DNA of 64,000 bases from CBDFLA01 sp965248915 (lineage in GTDB: Bacteria > Pseudomonadota > Alphaproteobacteria > M2410), in assembly GCA_965248915.1 (NCBI GenBank), contig OZ252216.1, positions 1,674,001-1,738,000 on the forward strand, given 5' to 3'. Position 1 is the first letter of the stretch. The number at the start of each line of letters is the position of its first letter. Below, piece by piece: positions 39,536 to 47,222 of the stretch. Under the pieces are notes generated by a model. The model had not been told where the DNA came from, searched no databases, and worked only from the letters and a program-made list of their open reading frames with translations. The translations under genes were made by a program, and so were the position numbers.

Positions 39536-40310
39536 ACTCCCACTCCAATTCCCATGTGGCAGGTCCCCCACCGCGACACTTTTCCAACCCGACGTGCCAA
39601 CGCGGAAGACCGATACCATGATTCCGCGGTATCGAAAGCGCTCCATTGAGCCACTGAGGGCCTGCGCTCGGGGCGGTCGAAACACGCCACCGGCTGCGCG
39701 CCACACTCACCGGCGCATCTGACGGAAGCCGCAAGAAAAAGGCTGTCACACTTGAGGCCTCCGCTACCAACTGCAAACGGCGGCTGGCCGTCAAATCAAG
39801 ACAGGAAGATCCCCGCCCAAAAGTTCCGACGACCGCAGAAAGGGCCGAACACTTCACCCCCTCCTCCATGGCCCACAGAACATCAGCGACAGCACGCGCC
39901 CGCACCAACACCAAACGATCCGGATCAACGCCGAAAGCTGCCAGCCCAGGACCATAAAGTGACCCAAAATCACTGAGCGCGTCCTCTTGCTGGCACCACA
40001 AAACCGGGCGTCGGTCATAAGGCCCAAGATCCGCCCAAAGCCGTGCCAACAGGGCCATTAAAAACCCTTGAGCCGCCGGACGGTCGCAGTGTTCTGCGGC
40101 CATCACCTCATGCAACGCCGCCCGCTCCAACCCTTGCGAGGGCAAATGCGCATCCACAGACGCCTCCCCGAAGGAAAAGGCGGGGATGCCGATCGGTGTG
40201 TGATCAGGTCCACCCGCTTCCGCGCGCGCGATCTGTGTCCGCAAAGCCTCCAAAACCGCTGGTTTTCGGCTATTTAAGCCCGCGGTTTTTCGCGCAACCG
40301 CCTGTTCCAT
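39399..40310 (-). CDS. imuA: ImuA, RecA/SulA-like mutasome protein
   Basis: The 303-residue accessory protein of ImuB/DnaE2-dependent mutagenesis has a RecA-like fold without a convincing Walker A. Recognisable parts are the region around ALHEVMAAEHCDRPAAQGFLMALLARL and the RPVLWCQQ strand. ATG 40310 was chosen over a frame start at 40400 because the perfect SOS box at 40331-40345 would otherwise lie within the gene. It is the first gene of the cassette. Its 3' end overlaps imuB by 137 bases. Confidence 0.9.
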   Translation of the reverse strand: MEQAVARKTAGLNSRKPAVLEALRTQIARAEAGGPDHTPIGIPAFSFGEASVDAHLPSQGLERAALHEVMAAEHCDRPAAQGFLMALLARLWADLGPYDRRPVLWCQQEDALSDFGSLYGPGLAAFGVDPDRLVLVRARAVADVLWAMEEGVKCSALSAVVGTFGRGSSCLDLTASRRLQLVAEASSVTAFFLRLPSDAPVSVARSRWRVSTAPSAGPQWLNGALSIPRNHGIGLPRWHVGLEKCRGGGPATWELEWEYAAHRFRLAAPLADRPVLPDVGMGDGQVGDIIAFEHARFISAQVA

Positions 40311-40330
40311 TGCACACCCATACTCCAAAT

Positions 40331-40345
40331 GTTCTTCTTTTGTTC
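40331..40345. promoter_or_regulatory. LexA operator (SOS box GTTC-N7-GTTC)
   Basis: A perfect alphaproteobacterial LexA direct repeat, GTTC TTCTTTT GTTC, lies 21 bases upstream of the imuA start and 41 bases upstream of the GIY-YIG gene start on the other strand. Placement between the two divergent genes would let LexA control either or both. Confidence 0.9.
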
Positions 40346-40385
40346 TAGTTTGTTTAAAGTGGGAAGTCAAGCGAGGGAGACAGGC

Positions 40386-40685
40386 ATGAACAGCCAACAA
40401 TTCTACGTATACATCCTGGCAAGCAGGCGAAATGGCACCCTCTACATAGGGTCAACCAACAACCTCGTCCGCCGCATCTACGAGCACAAAGAAAAGCTCA
40501 TTCCAGGTTTCACGAAGACCTACAACGTCCACAAACTTGTCTACTACGAAGAATACGGATGGTTAGCCGCCGCTGCCCAACGCGAAAAACGTCTGAAAAA
40601 ATGGAAGCGATCCTGGAAACTCAACCTCATCGAAAAAACCAATCCAGATTGGCAAGACCTCTTCAACGACATCGCACAACCCTAA
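40386..40685 (+). CDS. GIY-YIG nuclease family protein
   Basis: A 99-residue single-domain protein of the UPF0213-like group. The YVYILAS and LYIGSTNNLVRRIYEHK motifs give the GIY-YIG core with its catalytic Tyr/Arg; a basic C-terminal helix (KRLKKWKRSWK) follows. The family resembles homing endonuclease and UvrC catalytic domains; its cellular role is unsettled. The start is ATG 40386 rather than the frame start at 40329. It is divergent from imuA across a single SOS box, so it may be damage-inducible. Confidence 0.88.
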   Translation: MNSQQFYVYILASRRNGTLYIGSTNNLVRRIYEHKEKLIPGFTKTYNVHKLVYYEEYGWLAAAAQREKRLKKWKRSWKLNLIEKTNPDWQDLFNDIAQP

Positions 40686-40738
40686 ATCTGCAACGTCCCA
40701 CGGTTCAACCGGAGGACCCAAATACAACACAACTCCCA

Positions 40739-40770
40739 CTGGATCGCCCGGTCAAGCCGGCCGACGTTGC
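40739..40770 (+). repeat. REP-like 32-bp direct repeat, copy 1
   Basis: A 32-base unit containing CGCCCGGTCAAGCCGGCCGA occurs identically at 40849-40880, 110 bases away. The CCCGGTCAAGCC core is of the kind found in alphaproteobacterial intergenic REP elements. Confidence 0.85.
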
Positions 40771-40808
40771 GTTTAGAGCAACAAGAACCACGCAGCCTCT
40801 CCTGCGCC

Positions 40809-40832
40809 GCACCCCGGCAAAGACCGGGGTGC
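40809..40832. repeat. Palindromic REP-like hairpin
   Basis: A perfect 9-bp stem (GCACCCCGG / CCGGGGTGC) around a CAAAGA loop lies between the two 32-base repeats. There is no T-tract, so it is a repeat element and not a classical terminator. Confidence 0.75.
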
Positions 40833-40848
40833 CCACAAAGCCACAAAC

Positions 40849-40880
40849 CTGGATCGCCCGGTCAAGCCGGCCGACGTTGC
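40849..40880 (+). repeat. REP-like 32-bp direct repeat, copy 2
   Basis: Identical to 40739-40770. With the hairpin between them, these repeats fill much of the 316-base gene-free gap between the GIY-YIG gene and the phosphodiesterase gene at 41002. I see no gene in that gap. Confidence 0.85.
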
Positions 40881-41001
40881 CTCAGAAAACACAATTCAAC
40901 CAACGTTCCACAGGGCGACGTCGCTAGAAGCGTGAAAGAAAACCGGTCAAACTCGCTCTAAATCGCTACAATGCGCCCAAACAAACAAGGGGAATCGCCA
41001 C

Positions 41002-42249
41002 ATGCCGCTCGCCACCAGACTCTTTGCCGTCCTCGCTCTCACCCTCGCAAGCCTGCCAGCCCAAGCCGAACGCACGGTCATCATGGTGATGTTCGATGGA
41101 TTTGCGCCCGCCATGGTGGATGCGGCCAACACCCCCAATCTCGATCGCATACAGGCAGAGGGCACCTGGAGCCACGATCTCGTCCCCGCCTTCCCCACCA
41201 TCTCCGCCACCAACCACGTCACTTACACCACCGGCTGTTGGCCAGGCGATCACGGCTGGGTGTCAAACTACTTCGAAGATCCAATGAAAGGCCGCTTTCA
41301 TGGCTCCAAAGATGCCGACTGGCGAACAGGTTGCGAATTCGCCTGGGAAACCGTCGAGCGAGAAGGCATGGCCGCCGCCGCTCTCGGCTTCGTTGGGCAC
41401 TTTTCATCCGAGAACGGAGCAACCGCCACCCACGCACCGAAAGAAGAAAGCTGGGAGGAAGCCCCAGGCGACATAGGTCGCGCCGGACAAGTGATCGACC
41501 TCCTCAACAGCGATGCCGATGACCGCCCCCGCTTCATCGCCGCGTATTTTCAAGGTCCCGATTGGACCGCCCATTGGGAAGGCACCACAGGAGAGAAAAC
41601 CATTGCCGCCGCTGAAGCCACCGACGCTGTCATCGGCGAATTATTGGCAACCATCGATGCATTGCCGGAAGGACGCGAAGCCGCCCTCTTCATCGCCGCC
41701 GATCACTCCATGGTCGACGTCGCGCCTTACTACAACATTGGTCGGGTCATGAACCGCCAAGACATCGACGGCACATATGCCTCTGACGGCGCCCACGCCT
41801 TTATCTATCTCGACGACAAAGAAGATCTCGATCACGCTTATGAGGCCTTCTCGAGTTACGACATGGTCACGGCCTACAAAGCAGCCGACTACCCAGACTA
41901 TGCGCACTTAGGCGGCAGCGGCCGCGAAGGCGATCTCATGATCGTCCTCGACCAACCCTACTGGATTGCCGATGCCAGCGAGTTTCCTTGGTGGGCCCGT
42001 TGGGGCGGAATGACACGGCTTTGGCCAGACATCCTCAATATCGACGGCATCAAAGCCACACACGGATTTCCACCGGCTGATGACAACATGCACACGATAT
42101 TCTATGCCTGGGGAGACGGCGTGCGCGCAGATGGGCAAGTCGGCGACATTGACATGATCGACGCCGTCCCAACCGCTCTGTACTTGCTCAACATGAAAGC
42201 GCACCCCTCCGCCTCCGGCGCCATCCGCTGGGAGGTTGTCGAACAATAG
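41002..42249 (+). CDS. Secreted nucleotide pyrophosphatase/phosphodiesterase
   Basis: Alkaline-phosphatase-superfamily enzyme of 415 residues with a cleavable signal peptide (to about residue 22, LPAQA). MFDGFAPAMVD provides the first metal Asp, FPTISATNH the threonine nucleophile, and ADHSMVDV the second-metal Asp-His pair. The TPNLDRIQAEG and TGCWPGDHGW motifs match the NPP family, which hydrolyses nucleotide or lipid phosphodiesters in the periplasm. Start: ATG 41002, with AAGGGGAAT upstream. It stands alone and is convergent with the next gene. Confidence 0.9.
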   Translation: MPLATRLFAVLALTLASLPAQAERTVIMVMFDGFAPAMVDAANTPNLDRIQAEGTWSHDLVPAFPTISATNHVTYTTGCWPGDHGWVSNYFEDPMKGRFHGSKDADWRTGCEFAWETVEREGMAAAALGFVGHFSSENGATATHAPKEESWEEAPGDIGRAGQVIDLLNSDADDRPRFIAAYFQGPDWTAHWEGTTGEKTIAAAEATDAVIGELLATIDALPEGREAALFIAADHSMVDVAPYYNIGRVMNRQDIDGTYASDGAHAFIYLDDKEDLDHAYEAFSSYDMVTAYKAADYPDYAHLGGSGREGDLMIVLDQPYWIADASEFPWWARWGGMTRLWPDILNIDGIKATHGFPPADDNMHTIFYAWGDGVRADGQVGDIDMIDAVPTALYLLNMKAHPSASGAIRWEVVEQ

Positions 42250-42264
42250 GGCAAAGAACAATCG

Positions 42265-42645
42265 TCACCGCCGAAGTCGGTTGACCGCAACAAGTGCGCC
42301 CCAGGCCGGCAGTTGGATGCCGAAGAAATTGACTGCGAAGATCAGGTCAATCTCAAACCCGCGCGCCACCCACACCTGCACGTGATAGAGCGCATGCAAG
42401 GCGGGCCAAAGCGCGGCAAAAAGAAGGTAGGCGTTTTCGCGTTGCAAAAGTCCCCACACGAAACCGCCGCCAGACGCCAAGTAAATCAGACTGATGTCTC
42501 GGACAAAGTGCTGATTGAACGGGCCAAAGAACGGCATGCCCGGAACGGTGTCATACCAGAGCTGAGGGGCCACCAACATGAAGGCGCCATTGAGGATATA
42601 ACCAATTCCAATGAACCAGATCACAGCGCGCATCACGAACCTCAT
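42265..42645 (-). CDS. Small membrane protein, four TM
   Basis: A 126-residue protein with four hydrophobic helices (about 5-25, 48-68, 72-92 and 100-120) and a basic C-terminal end. I do not recognise a family with certainty; it looks like the DoxX-like/DUF4345 type of small membrane protein. An internal Met5 could also be the start. It is convergent with the phosphodiesterase gene (15-base gap). Confidence 0.65.
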   Translation of the reverse strand: MRFVMRAVIWFIGIGYILNGAFMLVAPQLWYDTVPGMPFFGPFNQHFVRDISLIYLASGGGFVWGLLQRENAYLLFAALWPALHALYHVQVWVARGFEIDLIFAVNFFGIQLPAWGALVAVNRLRR

Positions 42646-42725
42646 TTCGGTTGAATCGGAATTTCATGCTAGGCTAACCAGGAATGCGACATAAGACAAA
42701 TGGGTCGAAAACCGGAGACAAAGAC

Positions 42726-43175
42726 ATGCAGGCTATTCAGAACATAACAAAAGATAGAAAAGTCAGAATTGGCACGCTTGTGACAGCGGTCGCTCTCGCA
42801 TTTTTCCTCACATCTTGTGATCGCCCCGAACGTGCAAAGTCCGGTCCCCATGCCGATCTCATTGTCGTCTCCACCCCATCCCCTGGGGACACCATCACCT
42901 CGCCCCTCACGGTGACAGGCAAGGCCCGAGGGGTTTGGTACTTTGAGGCAAGCTTTCCCCTCGAGCTGACAGACGATCAAGGCAACACAATCGCCAGACA
43001 CTACGCCACGGCAGAAGACGATTGGATGACCGAAGAGTTCGTTCCTTTCGAAGGGACCATCGAATTTGAAGTCCCCGATGGTGTGACAAACGGCGTCCTC
43101 ATTTTCAGAAAAGACAACCCCTCCGACATGCCAGAACATGACGATGAACTCGCCATTCCGGTCACATTCAAATAG
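42726..43175 (+). CDS. Gmad2-domain lipoprotein
   Basis: A 149-residue lipoprotein. The signal ends in LTSC, followed by one immunoglobulin-like Gmad2 domain (about residues 45-145). The family core is plain: SPLTVTGKARGVWYFEASFP, a DDQGN turn, and DWMTEEFVPFEG. Gmad2 modules occur in spore-germination and envelope proteins and probably bind partners. ATG 42726 was chosen for its GGAG. It is followed after 24 bases by the next lipoprotein gene, so the pair may be co-expressed. Confidence 0.82.
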   Translation: MQAIQNITKDRKVRIGTLVTAVALAFFLTSCDRPERAKSGPHADLIVVSTPSPGDTITSPLTVTGKARGVWYFEASFPLELTDDQGNTIARHYATAEDDWMTEEFVPFEGTIEFEVPDGVTNGVLIFRKDNPSDMPEHDDELAIPVTFK

Positions 43176-43199
43176 ACTATTTTACCGTGGAGCAACCTC

Positions 43200-44018
43200 A
43201 TGAAGTCTTGGCGCAAACTCCTCTTCGCCGTCCTCCCCGCAACATTTTTATTCGCCTGTGACGACACAGAAATTATCATTGTCGACAATGCCATCGATCT
43301 CGCCAACTATGAAATGGTCGACCTCACACATACGCTCAATGATGAGACCGTGTTTTGGCCAACCTCGCCTATTGGTTTCGAGCACGAGGAATTGGCGTAC
43401 GGCATGACCGACGCTGGATACTTCTACTCTGCCTATACTCTGAAATTTCCCGAACATGGCGGCACGCATCTCGACGCGCCCATTCACTTTGCAAAAGACG
43501 GTGTGACCGCAGACCAAATCCCCCTTGAGGACTTAATCGGTCCGGCGGTCGTCATTGATGTTTCAGAACAAGCCGCGGCTGATCCCGACTATCGTTTGAC
43601 TGTAGGCGATGTTGACGCCTTCGAAGCCGAACATGGGCCCATCGCTTCTGGCTCCATCGTGCTCGTCAGAACTGGGTGGAGCGAAAGATGGCCCGATGTG
43701 AAAGCCTATCTCGGCGACGATACTCCTGGTGATGCCTCCAAACTCTCCTTTCCAAGTTTTGGAGAAGAAGCAGCAGCCTTTCTGGTCAACGAACGTGGCG
43801 TGAGAGCCGTTGGCATTGACACAGCCTCCATCGACTACGGAAAGTCGAAACAGTACAAAGTCCATCAAGTGGTGGCGGCAAAGAACGTTCCAGGGTTTGA
43901 AAACCTGACCAATCTTGGCCGCTTGCCCGCAACCGGAGCCATTGTCGTCGCTTTGCCAGCCAAAATCGGCGGAGGCTCAGGCGGACCATTGCGCGCGGTC
44001 GCTTTGGTTCCGAAGTAA
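43200..44018 (+). CDS. Cyclase-family (kynurenine formamidase-like) lipoprotein
   Basis: A 272-residue protein of the PF04199 cyclase/arylformamidase fold. The metal-binding motif HGGTHLDAPIHF is intact and the later His/Glu region (YKVHQVV) is in place. Unusually for the family it begins with a signal and lipobox (FLFAC), so it should be anchored outside the cytoplasm. The substrate is unknown; family members hydrolyse N-formylkynurenine, isatin or related amides. It lies 24 bases after the Gmad2 lipoprotein. A TetR regulator follows. Confidence 0.85.
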   Translation: MKSWRKLLFAVLPATFLFACDDTEIIIVDNAIDLANYEMVDLTHTLNDETVFWPTSPIGFEHEELAYGMTDAGYFYSAYTLKFPEHGGTHLDAPIHFAKDGVTADQIPLEDLIGPAVVIDVSEQAAADPDYRLTVGDVDAFEAEHGPIASGSIVLVRTGWSERWPDVKAYLGDDTPGDASKLSFPSFGEEAAAFLVNERGVRAVGIDTASIDYGKSKQYKVHQVVAAKNVPGFENLTNLGRLPATGAIVVALPAKIGGGSGGPLRAVALVPK

Positions 44019-44065
44019 GAAAACTCCAACCTCTCCCAAGCCCGTAGGGTCCGCTTGACGGATGA

Positions 44066-44081
44066 GTTAGCGTATGCTAAC
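44066..44081. promoter_or_regulatory. TetR operator 1
   Basis: The inverted repeat GTTAGC-GTAT-GCTAAC lies 8 bases before the tetR start. The same arms recur at 44712-44727. It probably mediates autorepression. Confidence 0.85.
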
Positions 44082-44089
44082 TATCCGAA

Positions 44090-44689
44090 ATGACCAAGAA
44101 ACAACCCTTCTACCTGTCGCCCGACCAACCGGCAGCCAAACAAAAGATCCTCTCCGAGGCGCTGCGGCTCTTCACAGCCAATGGATATGCTGCCACCACA
44201 ATCCGTGATATCGCGCAAGCGTCCGGATACACCAATCCTGCCCTCTACAAACACTACGCCAGCAAAGAAGACCTGGCTCTTGATCTCTTTATGACCTGCT
44301 ATGCAGAAATTGTTGCACGCATTGACAATGCCGTCGCAAAACAAGAAACGTTTAGAGATCAACTGCACGCCCTCCTTCAGACCTATGCCAAGGTCTACGA
44401 GGAAGCCCCAGAGGCAGCGCTTTATGTGGCTGATCAACTCCCTCACCTTTGGGCGCAAGTTCCAAAGAAGATGCAGGCACGAACGCAGGTGACGCAAATT
44501 CGCGAGATCCTTCAAAAGGGCCGTAAGGAAGGCAAGGTCGACAAAAAACGTCCGCTCGAACTCCTCGTCGGCACGGTGATCGGTGTGATCAATCAGACCG
44601 GACGCATGTTGTACTTTGACGCGCTGAAACCACCCGCAACACGATACACAAGTGATCTTCTAGTCACGCTTGAAAAGGCCCTCGCTTAA
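44090..44689 (+). CDS. TetR family transcriptional regulator
   Basis: A 199-residue repressor. The N-terminal HTH reads ILSEALRLFTANGYAATTIRDIAQASGYTNPALYKHYASKEDLAL, a textbook TetR motif. A helical ligand domain follows. Identical palindromic arms lie before its own gene and before the membrane-protein gene after it, so its regulon minimally includes those two. The ligand is unknown. Confidence 0.93.
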   Translation: MTKKQPFYLSPDQPAAKQKILSEALRLFTANGYAATTIRDIAQASGYTNPALYKHYASKEDLALDLFMTCYAEIVARIDNAVAKQETFRDQLHALLQTYAKVYEEAPEAALYVADQLPHLWAQVPKKMQARTQVTQIREILQKGRKEGKVDKKRPLELLVGTVIGVINQTGRMLYFDALKPPATRYTSDLLVTLEKALA

Positions 44690-44711
44690 CCCATATTGTT
44701 TTATGTCATTA

Positions 44712-44727
44712 GTTAGCATTTGCTAAC
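44712..44727. promoter_or_regulatory. TetR operator 2
   Basis: GTTAGC-ATTT-GCTAAC has the same half-sites as operator 1 with a different centre. It lies 19 bases before the membrane-protein start at 44747, so that gene has its own promoter under the same repressor. Confidence 0.85.
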
Positions 44728-44746
44728 GACCACAAAGGAAGATCCA

Positions 44747-45397
44747 ATGAACGCCGCCAGCCATGCCGCCACCGCCCTCCTCCTCAAAACGGGATTCAAA
44801 AAGGTCCCAATGGTGCCACTGTTGATCTCAGTTCAAACCATGGAAATCTTTTGGGTAACGCTCAATTTTCTAAGGATTGAGGCAGTCACGACCGAGACGG
44901 AAGTCCGTTCAATCGCTGATATTCACTTGAGCCACATGCCATTCTCACATTCCGTCGCCGGAAGCCTCGCAATGGCAACCCTGGCAAGCCTCGTCATATG
45001 GAAAATCTGGCGGCGAAGCGACGTTGCCATTGCTGTCGCGATCGGAATCCTATCGCACCTCGTCTTGGATCTCGCGGTTCACGCACCCGACATTCCCTGG
45101 GCGCCGTTTTTTGATGGGGAAAAAATGGGAACCGGCCTCTATGCATCGACCCCTTTGCTGGCACTCGGGATTGAGACGGTTTACGGGCTCGTGTGCTGGA
45201 TCATCTATCGTGGCAACTGGAAACTGCTCGCGACCATTCTTGGCTTCAATTTTCTTGCTATTACGTCCTACACACCGCTCATTGTTGGCAGCGAACAACA
45301 TCTCGCCAACGATCCGCAAGCCTTCGTCACCTTCATTGCGTTCCAAATTGCGATTACGCTGTTTCTCGTTTGGCTTTTCTCAAGGCAGACGGACTGA
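44747..45397 (+). CDS. Multi-pass membrane protein, TetR-controlled
   Basis: A 216-residue protein with five or six hydrophobic helices. Conserved-looking histidines occur near membrane edges (HLSHMPFSHS at about 58-67; SHLVLDLAVHAPDIPW at about 102-117). The pattern recalls the YdjM/DUF457 type of membrane-bound metal-dependent hydrolase, but I am not sure of this. Start: ATG 44747, with GGAAG upstream. Control by the neighbouring TetR is strongly suggested by operator 2. Confidence 0.75.
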   Translation: MNAASHAATALLLKTGFKKVPMVPLLISVQTMEIFWVTLNFLRIEAVTTETEVRSIADIHLSHMPFSHSVAGSLAMATLASLVIWKIWRRSDVAIAVAIGILSHLVLDLAVHAPDIPWAPFFDGEKMGTGLYASTPLLALGIETVYGLVCWIIYRGNWKLLATILGFNFLAITSYTPLIVGSEQHLANDPQAFVTFIAFQIAITLFLVWLFSRQTD

Positions 45398-45518
45398 ACC
45401 GCGGCAATTATTGTTGATGGCTCAATCTTTTCGTTGCGAAACAGTGCTTTGGCGTCAATCAGATTCACTGACCAAATCAATCAATTGGTTGCAAACGAAG
45501 GGCCGGGCACCCATACAG

Positions 45519-45878
45519 CTAAGTTGAAAGAACAAGCATCGTCTCCGGCCATTTACCGCTTTTGGCGGCATCACACATGTCCCGTATTGTGAGATCTTCA
45601 ACTTCCAATTGCGGCGTTCTAAAGAGCCATCGTGTTAAGTCGCTAATGTGAAACCCTCTCTCACGCCAAAGGTATTTCATGTAACTGTTCCAGCACTCGA
45701 TTTCCGAATCTCTAATCTTGAATGCTTTCGTGAAATCACAAAAAAAGAACTCAATTTCTTCACCTTCCACGTCTTCAATTGTCAACATCACGTCGACAAA
45801 TTTCGACGTGCCGAGGAGTTCCTGCTCATCAATCTCGAGACGATGAGCAATCCAACTATGTGCGCTCACAGGGCTCAT
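45519..45878 (-). CDS. Hypothetical protein
   Basis: A 119-residue acidic protein I do not recognise. It has no signal peptide or membrane segment and contains two tryptophan-rich patches. An upstream TTG extends the frame by six codons, but ATG 45878 has GGAAGG at ideal spacing, which supports real translation. It is flanked by unrelated genes. Confidence 0.6.
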   Translation of the reverse strand: MSPVSAHSWIAHRLEIDEQELLGTSKFVDVMLTIEDVEGEEIEFFFCDFTKAFKIRDSEIECWNSYMKYLWRERGFHISDLTRWLFRTPQLEVEDLTIRDMCDAAKSGKWPETMLVLST

Positions 45879-45955
45879 CTGAGCACCTTCCAACAATCAG
45901 AATTGGGTAACAACTCACCGGCATTTCACTCAATCACAGCACCCACTTACATGGG

Positions 45956-46483
45956 CTAAACCGCTTCTGTCTCCCCGGTCACACGCGACCGGCCGGAGCG
46001 ACCTGACCGATACGACCGGATGTCGTAAATCGCGACCATGGAAATCAGAACTGACGCCGCGAAGTAATAAATGCCGGGATGAAGCTCGACCCGCGAAACC
46101 AGCGAACTTTGCATCGCAACGATGACCACCGCCACGATGAAGACGTCGAGCATCGACCACTTGCCAAGGAAATCAAAGATCTTGAGGCTTTGGTCGAGAC
46201 GTTCACCGCCACCACCGAACCAGAGGTGAAACCAACCCTTAGCGAGTGCCAGAAGTTTGATTCCGGGAAAAACGATCGCGAACCCGAATACGAGACCCGC
46301 GAGCACCAAGAACCCGTCTTCATAGAGGCGTTCGGTCACTTCAAAAATGGAAACATCATCGTAAAAGAAAACCCAGGTCCTGACCGACATGATCGGTTCC
46401 ACCCAGGCAAGCCCTAAGAGCACGGCGACCGCAAGAATCTCAATCCCGACAACCAGATAACCAAATCGTCTAAGCACAGACAT
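45956..46483 (-). CDS. Paraquat-inducible protein A (PqiA) family
   Basis: A 175-residue four-TM protein with one PqiA domain: hydrophobic segments at about 8-30, 52-78, 105-128 and 134-155, and the family motif LGKWSMLDVFIVAVVI. PqiA works with PqiB/MCE proteins in lipid transport between membranes and protects against paraquat. Here only the single-domain PqiA is present, without pqiB. GAGAAGGAG precedes the start. Confidence 0.87.
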   Translation of the reverse strand: MSVLRRFGYLVVGIEILAVAVLLGLAWVEPIMSVRTWVFFYDDVSIFEVTERLYEDGFLVLAGLVFGFAIVFPGIKLLALAKGWFHLWFGGGGERLDQSLKIFDFLGKWSMLDVFIVAVVIVAMQSSLVSRVELHPGIYYFAASVLISMVAIYDIRSYRSGRSGRSRVTGETEAV

Positions 46484-46568
46484 GGCTCCTTCTCATCGCC
46501 CCCCAGCGACGAACCCAAACTATGCCATTCAGCAGAGGAAATGTCCAATTCAGCCGGGTTAAACCGGT

Positions 46569-47189
46569 CTAGTTTTGATCCGCCCAACCCCAATAGTTGA
46601 AGCCAACAAACTTTGGTGTCCCAGGCAGATACATGGTTTGCACGTCTTGCACATTAAAACCGGATGCTTCCAGCATTTTCGGGATCGGTCGATTGACGTT
46701 ACAGCCCCCGAACAATTTGCCCCAAATGCCGTTCATCCGGTTTTGCATGCGCTGAACTTTTTCATCCGGTGCTTCACCGTGCTCAGAAAAGACCATACGG
46801 CCACCCGGCTTGAGCACCCGGCGCATCTGATCCAGCGCTTTAAGACCATCCGGAATGGTGCAAAGCGTGTAGGTGAGGACAACCGTATCGACACTGTTAT
46901 CTTCCAACGGGATTTCTTCGCCTGGCAGGTCGAGCCACTTCACATCCAGTCCGGAAGCTTCCACCGCTGGTGCTGCCTTCAGGCGCATGCCTTCAGACGG
47001 CTCTAGCCCCCAAACAAATTCAACATTGTCACGATTGTAAAAGGGCAAGTTCAATCCTGTTCCCATGCCGACCTCAAGAACCCGGCCGGTTGCTTCCGGC
47101 ACGACCTTTTTGCGTTGATAGGTAATCGGTTTGGTACCGCAGGCACAATTCAGTATTGGTGGCAAAACATGCCGCTCATAAAATCCCAT
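46569..47189 (-). CDS. Class I SAM-dependent methyltransferase
   Basis: A 206-residue small-molecule methyltransferase. SAM motif I reads VLEVGMGTGLNLPFY, and the acidic motif II (WGLEPSEGM), DTVVLTYTLCTI (motif IV) and LKPGGRMVFSEHG follow. A four-cysteine pattern near the N-terminus and at KLFGGCN recalls METTL7-like thiol methyltransferases. The acceptor is unknown. It is 33 bases from the ferredoxin reductase gene on the same strand. Confidence 0.88.
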   Translation of the reverse strand: MGFYERHVLPPILNCACGTKPITYQRKKVVPEATGRVLEVGMGTGLNLPFYNRDNVEFVWGLEPSEGMRLKAAPAVEASGLDVKWLDLPGEEIPLEDNSVDTVVLTYTLCTIPDGLKALDQMRRVLKPGGRMVFSEHGEAPDEKVQRMQNRMNGIWGKLFGGCNVNRPIPKMLEASGFNVQDVQTMYLPGTPKFVGFNYWGWADQN

Positions 47190-47222
47190 ACTTCTTCTCC
47201 CTATTGCCCCCGCAATGGCCCC

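Noticed and set aside
39535..39706. ImuB starting at 39706
   Set aside because: The added 57 residues look like antisense-frame noise from imuA; homology begins at MRRIVFVWLPRWP.
40386..40400. imuA starting at 40400
   Set aside because: This would place the perfect SOS box within the gene and would overlap the GIY-YIG start; ATG 40310 fits better.
40739..40880. CRISPR-like repeats
   Set aside because: Only two copies with a 78-base interval containing its own hairpin; no cas genes. Better explained as REP-like elements.
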